Assembly: GCA_937872475.1 (NCBI GenBank)
Contig: CALMSY010000022.1
Coordinates: forward strand, 62,001 to 126,000
DNA length: 64,000 bases
Direction of reading: 5' to 3'
Origin: 67-14 sp020438345
Lineage (GTDB): Bacteria; Actinomycetota; Thermoleophilia; Solirubrobacterales; 70-9
In this document: positions 43,129-52,932 of the stretch, piece after piece
Position numbering within the stretch: the stretch's first letter is position 1
Layout of the letters: each line of letters starts with the position of its first letter
The notes under the pieces: generated by a model
Seen by the model: only the letters and a program-made list of their open reading frames with translations
Told to the model about the DNA's origin: nothing
Database searches by the model: none
Position numbers and translations under genes: made by a program

Positions 43129-44202
43129 CTACCAGACCCTGGATTCCGAATCATCCGATTCGGAATCCAGGGTCTGGTCAATGTAGATCACCTGGTCGCC
43201 GCGCTTGAGGGTTCGGCATTCCTCGTCTCCGGGGCGATGGACGCTGCCGTCCCGGATCACGGCGATCGCGGTTTCTGATCCGTCACGTTCGACTGGTTCA
43301 CCGTGGGTTTCCACGTACCGCTCATTGATGTCGAGACCGTCGCCGAAGGTGAGCAGATCGTTGACCACCCGGGCGGCTTCGGGCGTTTCGGCGGCCATGC
43401 CGAGGATGCGGCCAGCCGAACTCGAGGAAACGATCACCTCGCTGGCCCCGGACTGGTAGAGCAGTTCGACATTCGACTCCTCCTTGCACGAGGAGACGAT
43501 CTTTGCCGACTGGTTGAGCTCCCGGACCCGCAGGACCGTCAGGATCGTCTGCTCATCGGAGCTGAGCGAGACGATCACGAACTTGGCGGCTTTGATTCCC
43601 GCTGCGTCAAGGATTTGGCGGTCGTAGGACTTGCCGTTGATTCCATTCAGGCCAAGCCGGTTGGCTTCCTCCAGCGCGGCGTCGGTCTCGTCGATCACTA
43701 CCGCGTCGATTTCGGCGTTATGGCTCTGGATGTACTCGAGAGCGGACTTGCCCTTGATCCCGAAACCGCAGACCACGACGTGGTCGTGAAGGTCACGCTG
43801 CCACTTGCGAAGGCGAAACTGGAATCTCGACTGCTCGGCCAAGACCTGAAGCGTAGTGCCAACCAGCAAGACGATGAAAAGAACCCGGATCGGGGTGACA
43901 ACGACCGTGGTGACCAGTCGGGCCCATTCGCTTACCGGAACGATGTCTCCATAACCGGTAGTGGTGATTGTGACCGTCGAGTAGTAGAGCGCGTCGATAA
44001 AAGTGAGGAGCCGATCCGGATGCTCGTTATCGACGTAGCCTTCACGGCCGAACCATGTAATGAAGGTGACAACCAGCAGCAGGAATGTGGCAAGGGCGAA
44101 ACGCTGGAGGATCGCCCGAAGCGGATCCTGCCGGACCCGCACGAAACGGAAGCGTGCCGGGGTGACCGGTAGCGGCGGTGGCTGTTTTCGCTCCCGAATC
44201 AA
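43129..44202 (-). CDS. Two-helix potassium channel with RCK domain
   Basis: 357 aa. One helix at about 35-50, pore helix and selectivity filter T-T-T-G-Y-G-D at 80-86, second helix at about 94-118, then a TrkA-N/RCK Rossmann domain (V-V-C-G-F-G-I-K-G-K-S at about 139) with I-D-E-T and G-K-S-Y-D, and a TrkA-C-like end. Such proteins are ligand-gated K+ channels (MthK/YugO type). The TTG start follows a TATGCT box at eight bases. The last 15 codons lie in a perfect 22-base-arm inverted repeat and encode D-Q-T-L-D-S-E-S-D-D-S-E-S-R-V-W. Confidence 0.88.
   Translation of the reverse strand: MIRERKQPPPLPVTPARFRFVRVRQDPLRAILQRFALATFLLLVVTFITWFGREGYVDNEHPDRLLTFIDALYYSTVTITTTGYGDIVPVSEWARLVTTVVVTPIRVLFIVLLVGTTLQVLAEQSRFQFRLRKWQRDLHDHVVVCGFGIKGKSALEYIQSHNAEIDAVVIDETDAALEEANRLGLNGINGKSYDRQILDAAGIKAAKFVIVSLSSDEQTILTVLRVRELNQSAKIVSSCKEESNVELLYQSGASEVIVSSSSAGRILGMAAETPEAARVVNDLLTFGDGLDINERYVETHGEPVERDGSETAIAVIRDGSVHRPGDEECRTLKRGDQVIYIDQTLDSESDDSESRVW
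43131..43178. terminator. 22-base-arm perfect hairpin overlapping the K+ channel 3' coding end
   Basis: Arms 43131-43152 and 43157-43178 are perfect complements with an ATCC loop. It includes the channel's last 15 codons and touches its stop. It lies 26 bases after the cyclophilin stop, so it probably ends both transcripts. No T-run on either side. Confidence 0.75.
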
Positions 44203-44295
44203 GTGGCAGCAGCATAGAGCGCAAATAGAGCGGCAAGGCGGTAACCCGGCTCCGACAGGTACCCTGCAAGACCGTGTTTACCTCTCTGGAGTGTC

Positions 44296-46361
44296 ATGTC
44301 TGAGTCCCTCGCAGACGGTTTCGACGCCGTCTCTTTCGAGCAATGGAGCGAAGCAGCAACCAAGGGTGACGAGAACGTAGCCCTGATGACCCTGCTCGAG
44401 AACGGTGTCGAGGCCAAGTGGCTCTACACCCCGGAGGACGCGATCGCGCCCGATCCGTCCGGGCTTCCTGGCCAGGCGCCGTTCACGCGGGGCACCCGGG
44501 CAGGCCGTCACTGGCAGATCCGCCAGGAGCAGACCAATCCCGACCGGGTCCGCGCCAACGCTGAAATCCTCGAAGACCTGAACGGTGGTGTCACCGAGGT
44601 CACCCTGAGGCTCGACCGGGCGGCCCGCGAGGGTCTTGCCCCCGGTACAAGTGAATTCGACGATGCCCGCGGTATTGACGGAATCGCCATCTCCGATCTC
44701 AACCATCTCGGCGAAGTGCTCGATGGAGTCTTTCTCGATATGGCCGGAGTGGCCCTGGATGCCGGTGCTTCGGCTCCGGCGGCGGCCGCGCTTCTCGCTG
44801 CCCACTGGCGTGAGAACGGAGTCGCCCCCGAGGCTGCGCTGGGTTCCTTCCGCTATGACCCTCTCGGCACGCTTGCCCGAACCGGCGCGCTGCCGGCCTC
44901 GCCCGAGGATGCCCTTGCCGCGGCAGGGGACCTTGCCACCGGGGCCGCCCGAGACTGGCCGAACGTCCGTGCCCTTGCGGTTGACACCGGGGTGTATGTC
45001 GAGGCCGGGGCGACGGCCGGCTGGGAGCTCGGCATCGCAGTTGCGACCGGGGTCGAATATCTGCGGGCGGCGACCGCGGCCGGTCTCGATCCGGCCGCCG
45101 CGGCCGCCCGGATCGAATTCACCCTCGCGGCCGGTCCTGACCAGTTTCTCGAGATGGCCAAGTTCCGGGCGATCCGCCGGCTCTGGGCCCGGGTTCTCGA
45201 AGTGTCCGGGGTGGAAGAGTCCGCGCGGCATTCAGCCACCTACGGCGCCACTTCGGCCCGCATGACCACCGCGGTCGATCCCTGGGTCAACATGCTCCGG
45301 GGGACCGCTGCCGCTTTCGCCGCCGGTACCGGCGGCGCCGACGGCGTCACCGTGACCCCCTTCGACCGGATGATCGGTCAGCCGGCCGACCTCGGCCGTC
45401 GCATCGCGCGCAACACCCAAATCATCCTGCAGGACGAATCCTCACTCGGCCGGATTGCCGATCCGCTGGCCGGTTCCTGGTACGGGGAGGAGCTGACCGA
45501 CGAGGTCGCGAAGGCCGGCTGGGAACGCTTTCGGGAGATCGAGCGGGAAGGAGGTGCCCTGGCGGCACTCCGCTCCGGCCTGATCGCCACGACTCTGGCG
45601 GGTTTGGCCGATGAGCGCGAGGATGATTTGAACCACCGCCGCCGGGTGATGACCGGGATCAACGAGTTCCCGCTGCTCGGCGACGACGGCACCGAACCGC
45701 AGGTGCCGGATCGCTCGAAAGTCGCCGGTGACGGAGCCCGGCTGAACCAGCGTCCGGAGCTTTCCGGCTTTGGCAGGTTGACCGAGGCGCTCCCCGGTGA
45801 GCGTCTCGCCGCGGCGACTTCGCTCGCGTCATCCGGAGCGCGGATCGATGAACTCGATGCCGCGGTCGCGGGAGAAGCGTTCTCGCTGCCGGGTCTCAAC
45901 CCCCGTCATGACGCGATCCCCTTCGAAAAGATGCGCCGGGCCGCCCTCGAACACGAGAAGAGTGGCGGTGAGCGCCCGCAGATCTACCTCGCATGTATGG
46001 GAACCATCGCCAGCCACGTCAGCTACGCCAACTGGGCCAAGAGCTTCTTCGAAGTTGCCGGGGTCGAGACGGTTCCCAGCGGAGCGCTCGATGGCAACGA
46101 GGCCCAGGCGAAGACCCTGGCCGACGGTGGTTTCAGGATGACCGCAATCTGTGCCGGCAGGAATCAATCGCCAGAAGATCTTGCGGACCTGGTTGCGAGG
46201 CTGCGGGAGGCGGGGGCCGAATACATCTTCATGGTCAACTCGACCCCTGAACTGAATGAGGCAGCGATGAAAGCCGGCGCCGATGAACTGGTCAGGAACG
46301 GCCTCAACCTGAGCGTGGTTCTCACCGCCACGCTCGACCGGCTCGGAGTGGAGGTGAAGGC

Positions 46362-46365
<4 letters not shown>
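44296..46365 (+). CDS. mutA: Methylmalonyl-CoA mutase small (beta) subunit
   Basis: 689-aa partner subunit of adenosylcobalamin-dependent methylmalonyl-CoA mutase. It has the mutase barrel (F-x-R-G-T-R-A-G-R-H-W, Y-L-x-A-A, R-I-E-F-T-L-A, N-T-Q-I-I-L-Q-D-E-S) and a degenerate cobalamin-like C-terminus without D-x-H-x-x-G, as usual for this non-catalytic subunit. GGAG lies four bases before the ATG. Its stop overlaps mutB (ATGA). The heterodimer interconverts succinyl-CoA and methylmalonyl-CoA in propionate, branched-chain and odd-chain fatty acid metabolism. Confidence 0.93.
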
Positions 46366-48563
<2,198 letters not shown>

Positions 48564-48573
48564 GCGGACTCAA

Positions 48574-49575
48574 GTGCGGACGCGCCAGTCTCTAGCGGAA
48601 CTGAAAGAAGGGATCACCGCGGGTGACCGTGGCGCTCTCTCGCGGGCGATCACGCTGGCCGAGAGTCGCCGGGCCGATGACCAGGAACACGCCCAGGAAC
48701 TGATTGCGGATCTCCTGCCCGAGACCGGGAAAGCGATTCGGGTCGGGATCACCGGAGTACCGGGAGCCGGCAAGTCGACCACGATCGAGGAGCTGGGGTT
48801 GCAGCTGATCGAAAAGGGCCACAAGGTAGCTGTGCTGGTTGTCGACCCGACCAGCGCCCGCACGGGTGGTTCGATCCTTGGGGACAAAACCCGGATGAAC
48901 AGACTGAGTTCCGAGGCGGAGGCCTTCATTCGACCATCTCCATCCGGCGGGGTGCTGGGCGGAGTTGCCCGCAAGACGCGTGAGGCGATGCTGCTCTGCG
49001 AGGCAGCTGGTTTCGATGTGATCATCATCGAGTCGGTCGGGGTCGGACAGTCCGAGGCAGAACTGGCCGAGATGGTTGACTGTCTGATGCTGCTGCTGGT
49101 CCCGGGTGCCGGTGACGAACTCCAGGGCATCAAACGCGGCATCATGGAACTGGCGGACGTGATCGTTGTCAACAAGGCTGACGGTGACCGGATCCCGATG
49201 GCGAAACGGGCGAGAGGTGACTATCGCCATGCTCTGCGAATGTTGCCGCCATCGACTCCCGGCTGGGAAACCCCTGTCCTGATTGCCTCGGCGACCGAAC
49301 GGACCGGGTTGGTCGATGTATGGAACACGGTAGAAGCCCATCGTTCGTTGCTCGAGGAGAGCGGGCTGCTCCACGAACGTCGCCGGCGTCAGACCGAGCG
49401 TTGGCTCGACTCGATGATCGAGGAGGCGGTGCTGGCGGCAGTGCATGGGCGTCCCGGGGTTGAAAAGGCGATAGCCGACGCCCGCCGGGATGTCGACGTC
49501 GGGAAAATCACCGTTCCGCAGGCGACCCAGCTGGTAGTCGAAGCTGCGGGCCTGGCTGGCGAGGGGAAGAAATGA
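48574..49575 (+). CDS. meaB: Methylmalonyl-CoA mutase-associated GTPase
   Basis: 333-aa G3E-type GTPase that loads and protects adenosylcobalamin in methylmalonyl-CoA mutase. Walker A G-V-P-G-A-G-K-S-T is at 61-69; V-D-P-T-S-A-R-T-G-G-S-I-L-G-D-K-T-R-M, E-S-V-G-V-G-Q-S-E and N-K-A-D complete the GTPase motifs. GTG start ten bases after mutB. Its stop overlaps the next start (ATGA), so the four genes form one operon. Confidence 0.96.
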   Translation: MRTRQSLAELKEGITAGDRGALSRAITLAESRRADDQEHAQELIADLLPETGKAIRVGITGVPGAGKSTTIEELGLQLIEKGHKVAVLVVDPTSARTGGSILGDKTRMNRLSSEAEAFIRPSPSGGVLGGVARKTREAMLLCEAAGFDVIIIESVGVGQSEAELAEMVDCLMLLLVPGAGDELQGIKRGIMELADVIVVNKADGDRIPMAKRARGDYRHALRMLPPSTPGWETPVLIASATERTGLVDVWNTVEAHRSLLEESGLLHERRRRQTERWLDSMIEEAVLAAVHGRPGVEKAIADARRDVDVGKITVPQATQLVVEAAGLAGEGKK

Positions 49576-50339
49576 TCGGGCCCGACGACGTCGAAATCCG
49601 GGTGCTCGGTTGCCTGATCGAAAAGCAGCGCACAACTCCGGATCAGTACCCGCTCACACTCAATTCTCTGCGGTTGGCCTGCAATCAGTCGACCAATCGA
49701 GAGCCGGTAGTCGAATACGACGAAGCCGAGATCCGCAGGGCTTTGGGGGAGCTGGGCCGGCGACGCTGGATCCGCGGCGCATCCGGCCACACGAGCCGTT
49801 CGCCGAAGTACCGGCACCTGCTCGATCAGGAACTCTCGCTCGCCGAGGATCAGGTCTCGGTGCTGGCGGTGCTGATGCTTCGAGGTGAACAGACCCCGGG
49901 TCAGCTCAAACAGCGGACCGAGCGGATGTTCGGCTTCCACAGCCTTGATGCCCTGCAGACTACGCTTGACGCCCTGACCTCCCGGGATCTGATCGAACGA
50001 CTTCCCCGTCGTCCCGGTCAGAAGGAAGACCGCTACCGCCAGCTGCTTGGCGGCAGAAGCCTCGAAGATGACGACGATCAGGAGACCAGCCTGGAACCGT
50101 CGGGATCCCAGACGCCGCCGGCGCAGTCTCCTGACTCATCGGCGAGTACTGACGATGGCAGGGCCGGTTCAGTCGAAGTTGCCCCGGCTGTGGCCCGGAC
50201 CGAACCGCTGCCGGTCCCGGTGGACACCCCGGAAACGGAGCGGATTGAAGCTCTTGAACAACAGGTTGCTGAATTGACCCGGGAGCTGACCGATCTGCGC
50301 CGGTTGGTCGATGATCTGCGCGATCAGCTTGGTGTCTGA
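49572..50339 (+). CDS. DUF480/YceH-family protein
   Basis: 255 aa. Two winged-helix repeats (about 1-90 and 91-170) as in YceH: E-x-R-V-L-G-C-L-I-E-K-Q and the Y-P-L-T-L-N-S-L-R-L-A-C-N-Q segment. The C-terminus is an acidic/Pro-rich linker and a short coiled coil (E-A-L-E-Q-Q-V-A-E-L-T-R-E-L). Function unknown, possibly DNA binding. Overlaps meaB by four bases. The last 15 codons fall in a tandemly duplicated 57-base unit. Confidence 0.85.
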   Translation: MIGPDDVEIRVLGCLIEKQRTTPDQYPLTLNSLRLACNQSTNREPVVEYDEAEIRRALGELGRRRWIRGASGHTSRSPKYRHLLDQELSLAEDQVSVLAVLMLRGEQTPGQLKQRTERMFGFHSLDALQTTLDALTSRDLIERLPRRPGQKEDRYRQLLGGRSLEDDDDQETSLEPSGSQTPPAQSPDSSASTDDGRAGSVEVAPAVARTEPLPVPVDTPETERIEALEQQVAELTRELTDLRRLVDDLRDQLGV

Positions 50340-50408
50340 ACTGAGCCCCGGCTGCGCCGGTTGGTCGATGATCTGCGCGACCAGCTTGGTGTCTGAACTG
50401 AGCCCCGG
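50295..50408 (+). repeat. 57-base tandem duplication spanning the DUF480 stop codon
   Basis: Units 50295-50351 and 50352-50408 are identical except for one base (GATC versus GACC at about 50323/50380). The unit is 19 codons long and contains the stop, so the second copy is untranslated. Confidence 0.92.
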
Positions 50409-50457
50409 ATTCAGGCGGGGCCGCAGACAGGGCCGAAGAGTTTGGGATCGCATCTGA

Positions 50458-50471
50458 AACTAAAGTTAGTT
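50458..50471 (+). promoter_or_regulatory. Palindrome upstream of the oxidase-ZIP operon, candidate metalloregulator site
   Basis: AACTAA-AG-TTAGTT, perfect six-base arms, in an AT-rich island. It overlaps the expected -35 of a TATGAT box at 50483-50488. Half-sites with TTAG resemble DtxR/IdeR-type boxes, and a DtxR-type gene is at 54369-55076. Confidence 0.45.
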
Positions 50472-50482
50472 ATGCCTCAATT

Positions 50483-50488
50483 TATGAT
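50483..50488 (+). promoter_or_regulatory. -10 box of the oxidase-ZIP operon
   Basis: TATGAT 11 bases before ATG 50500, giving a leader of about five bases. Confidence 0.45.
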
Positions 50489-50499
50489 TCAATCAGGCA

Positions 50500-51609
50500 A
50501 TGTCTTCCCCGGCAGGGAGCCCGATCCCGAATGAACGCGCAGAATCCGGCGTTGCTGAAGTTCGTCTGACCAGGCGCTCGATGCTCGGGCGCCTCGGCCT
50601 CACGGCTGTCGCCGGCGCCGGGGTTGCAGCATTTCCCGGAACCAACGGGCCAGCCGCCGCGGGAGCGATGAGCCACGAGGAGATGGGCCACGGTGAAGTC
50701 CATGCCCATGGTGGTGCTGACGGACCGGTGCTGCGTGGAGGGGAGGCATTCGATCCTGCCAAGGCCAACGGCTTTGATCCCGACACCTTCCTTCGCGACT
50801 TTGACTGGGGCAGAACCAGCAGGCTCCCCGACGGCCGAACCCTGCGGGAGTGGGAAATCAACGCGGTCGACAGGGAAATTGAAATCGCCGATGGGGTGAC
50901 CTTTCCGGCCTGGACCTATGACGGTCAGGTCCCCGGACGAACTCTCCGCTGCAATGCCGGCGACCGGCTCAGGATTCATTTCGGAAACGGTTCGGCCCAT
51001 CCGCACACCATGCACTTTCACGGGATCCACACCGCAGAGATGGACGGAGTGCCGGGGATCGGGGCCGGCTTGATCGAGCCAGGAGAGCGAACCGTCTATG
51101 AGTTTGACGCCGAACCGTTCGGGCTCCACATATTCCACTGTCACGCGGCCCCCCTGGCCGAGCACATCGCCCGCGGGATGTACGGAACCCTGATCATCGA
51201 TCCGCCCGGCGGCCGGCCGAAGGCGGATGAGATGGTGATGGTCCAGGGAGGCTGGAACACGACACTGGATGGCCAGGGCAATCAGTTCTACTTCGTGAAC
51301 GGGATTCCCTTCCACTACATGTACCACCCGGTCCGGGTCAGGAAAGATGACCTCATCCGGGTGTACCTGACCAACCTGCTCGAATACGACCCGGTCAATT
51401 CCTTTCACCTCCACGCGAACTTCTTCCGGTTCTTCCCGACCGGCACCAGCCTCGACCCGGTCGAGTTCACGGACACCATCTCCCAGGTGCAGGGTCAGCG
51501 GGCGGTGCTCGAGATGAAGTTTCCCTTCCCCGGCAAGTACATGTTCCACGCCCACAAGTCCGAATTCGCCGAGCTTGGCTGGATGGGATTCTTCGAGGTC
51601 GTGGAATGA
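50500..51609 (+). CDS. Two-domain multicopper oxidase, Tat-exported
   Basis: 369 aa. A twin-arginine-type signal (T-R-R-S-M-L-G-R-L at about 24-32, then Ala-rich 34-54) is followed by M-x-H and H-A-H metal-rich residues. Cupredoxin domain 1 has H-P-H-T-M-H-F-H-G-I-H and H-C-H-A-A-P-L-A-E-H-I-A-R-G-M-Y-G, a type-1-like copper site (C, H, M) resembling CuNiR. Domain 2 has H-L-H-A-N-F-F and F-H-A-H-K-S-E-F-A-E-L-G-W-M-G. It could be a ferroxidase/manganese oxidase or nitrite reductase-like enzyme; substrate not settled. The ZIP gene overlaps by four bases. Confidence 0.85.
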   Translation: MSSPAGSPIPNERAESGVAEVRLTRRSMLGRLGLTAVAGAGVAAFPGTNGPAAAGAMSHEEMGHGEVHAHGGADGPVLRGGEAFDPAKANGFDPDTFLRDFDWGRTSRLPDGRTLREWEINAVDREIEIADGVTFPAWTYDGQVPGRTLRCNAGDRLRIHFGNGSAHPHTMHFHGIHTAEMDGVPGIGAGLIEPGERTVYEFDAEPFGLHIFHCHAAPLAEHIARGMYGTLIIDPPGGRPKADEMVMVQGGWNTTLDGQGNQFYFVNGIPFHYMYHPVRVRKDDLIRVYLTNLLEYDPVNSFHLHANFFRFFPTGTSLDPVEFTDTISQVQGQRAVLEMKFPFPGKYMFHAHKSEFAELGWMGFFEVVE

Positions 51610-52784
51610 ACCACAGCGCCCGCATTCCGCTATGGGCGCTAGCGACAGGGGTCGTCTGCGTGATAGCGGCCGTGCTGGTTGCCCTTGCGATGCTGGGCAA
51701 AGGCACCCTCCCGGAACGGCAGGGCCCCCCGATCGAGGACTTGCGGGTGGAACGTACGGTGCTGAATCCGGGTCAGATCGAGCTTTACCTGCGAAACGCC
51801 GGTCCCGACCCGGTCACCGTCCAGCAGGCGATCGTCAACGATTCGTACGTCAGCTTCGAAGGTGGTGGATCCCCGATCGACCGCCTCGAATCCGGAAAGA
51901 TCACCCTGCAATATCCCTGGGTTGAGGGATCGCCCTACCTGATTGACCTGATGACTTCGACCGGGGTGCTTATCCCGGCCGAGATCGCTGCGGCGGTCGA
52001 AACTCCCCAAACCGATGGGAACTTCCTGCTCTCGATGATCATCATCGGTCTCTACATCGGTGTGATCCCGGTGACTCTCGGGATGATTGTCCTGCCGGTG
52101 CTGAGGAGGGGAGGCCAGCGATGGATCACCGCGCTGATTGCCTTCACGGTAGGGCTGCTCGGCCTTCTGGCGATCGACGGAACTTTCGATGCTCTTGAAC
52201 TCAGCGCGGCAGGCGGCGGGGTCTTTGGCGGGGCAGCCCTTGTCGTACTGGCGGCGGCCCTGGCCTTCCTGCTGCTTGCCGGGGTAGACCTCTGGATGAA
52301 GAAGCGCAGATCGGACGCCGAGGCGGTGGGGACATCCCCCTGGCAGCTCGCCCTGATGGTCGCGATCGGGATCGGGCTCCACAACCTCGGGGAAGGCCTC
52401 GCCATCGGCTCCGCATACGCGATCGGTGAGTTGGCCCTGGGTGCTTTCCTGATCGTCGGATTTGCGATCCACAACACCACCGAAGGCCTCGCGATTGTGA
52501 CCCCGCTGGCCGAAGAGAGAGTCCGCCCCTGGCGGTTGCTCGGCTTCGGCCTGATCGCCGGTGGCCCGGCGATTCTCGGAGCCCTGGTCGGCGGTTCCGT
52601 CGGCAGTCCTGAAATCGCGGCAGCTCTGATCGGAATCGGGGTTGGTGCGATCGTGCAGGTTGTGGTCCAACTGCTCCCGGCGATGAAAGACCAGGCCGGG
52701 AAGCTGCTCACCCCGGGCACATCGGCTGCGATGGCCGCGGGAGCGCTGGCTTTGTACCTGACCGGTCTGCTGGTCGCTGTCTAG
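51606..52784 (+). CDS. ZIP-family metal transporter with extracytoplasmic N-terminal domain
   Basis: 392 aa. N-terminal membrane helix (about 8-28), then a soluble beta-rich segment of about 110 residues (29-135) absent from ordinary ZIP proteins, then about seven helices. The ZIP metal-site helices contain H-N-L-G-E-G-L-A-I-G and H-N-T-T-E-G-L-A-I. ZIP proteins import Zn, Fe or Mn. Starts inside the oxidase stop (ATGA); this tight coupling suggests that oxidase and transporter act on one metal. Confidence 0.85.
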   Translation: MNHSARIPLWALATGVVCVIAAVLVALAMLGKGTLPERQGPPIEDLRVERTVLNPGQIELYLRNAGPDPVTVQQAIVNDSYVSFEGGGSPIDRLESGKITLQYPWVEGSPYLIDLMTSTGVLIPAEIAAAVETPQTDGNFLLSMIIIGLYIGVIPVTLGMIVLPVLRRGGQRWITALIAFTVGLLGLLAIDGTFDALELSAAGGGVFGGAALVVLAAALAFLLLAGVDLWMKKRRSDAEAVGTSPWQLALMVAIGIGLHNLGEGLAIGSAYAIGELALGAFLIVGFAIHNTTEGLAIVTPLAEERVRPWRLLGFGLIAGGPAILGALVGGSVGSPEIAAALIGIGVGAIVQVVVQLLPAMKDQAGKLLTPGTSAAMAAGALALYLTGLLVAV

Positions 52785-52920
52785 ATTTCCGCCAAAGCAG
52801 CTCCAGACGCCCGCGTAAGAAACGGGCCATTCTCTCGTTATACGGATGAGGGGCCTTTCGAGGCCGGGTAATCCGAATTGAAGCGAGGTGAAATCCGATG
52901 ACCCTGAATCAAGGCGGTGT

Positions 52921-52926
52921 TAGATT
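52921..52926 (+). promoter_or_regulatory. -10 box of the membrane-tethered sigma factor gene (leaderless)
   Basis: TAGATT, six bases, ATG 52933. It makes ATG 52933 preferable to the in-frame GTG at 52927. Confidence 0.5.
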
Positions 52927-52932
52927 GTGGAG

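Noticed and set aside
44203..44295. Possible cobalamin riboswitch before mutA
   Set aside because: Only 93 bases between divergent genes and no B12-box-like conserved string.
52852..52865. GGCCT-TTCG-AGGCC mini-hairpin after the ZIP gene
   Set aside because: Only five pairs and no T-run; a weak terminator at best, not listed as a feature.
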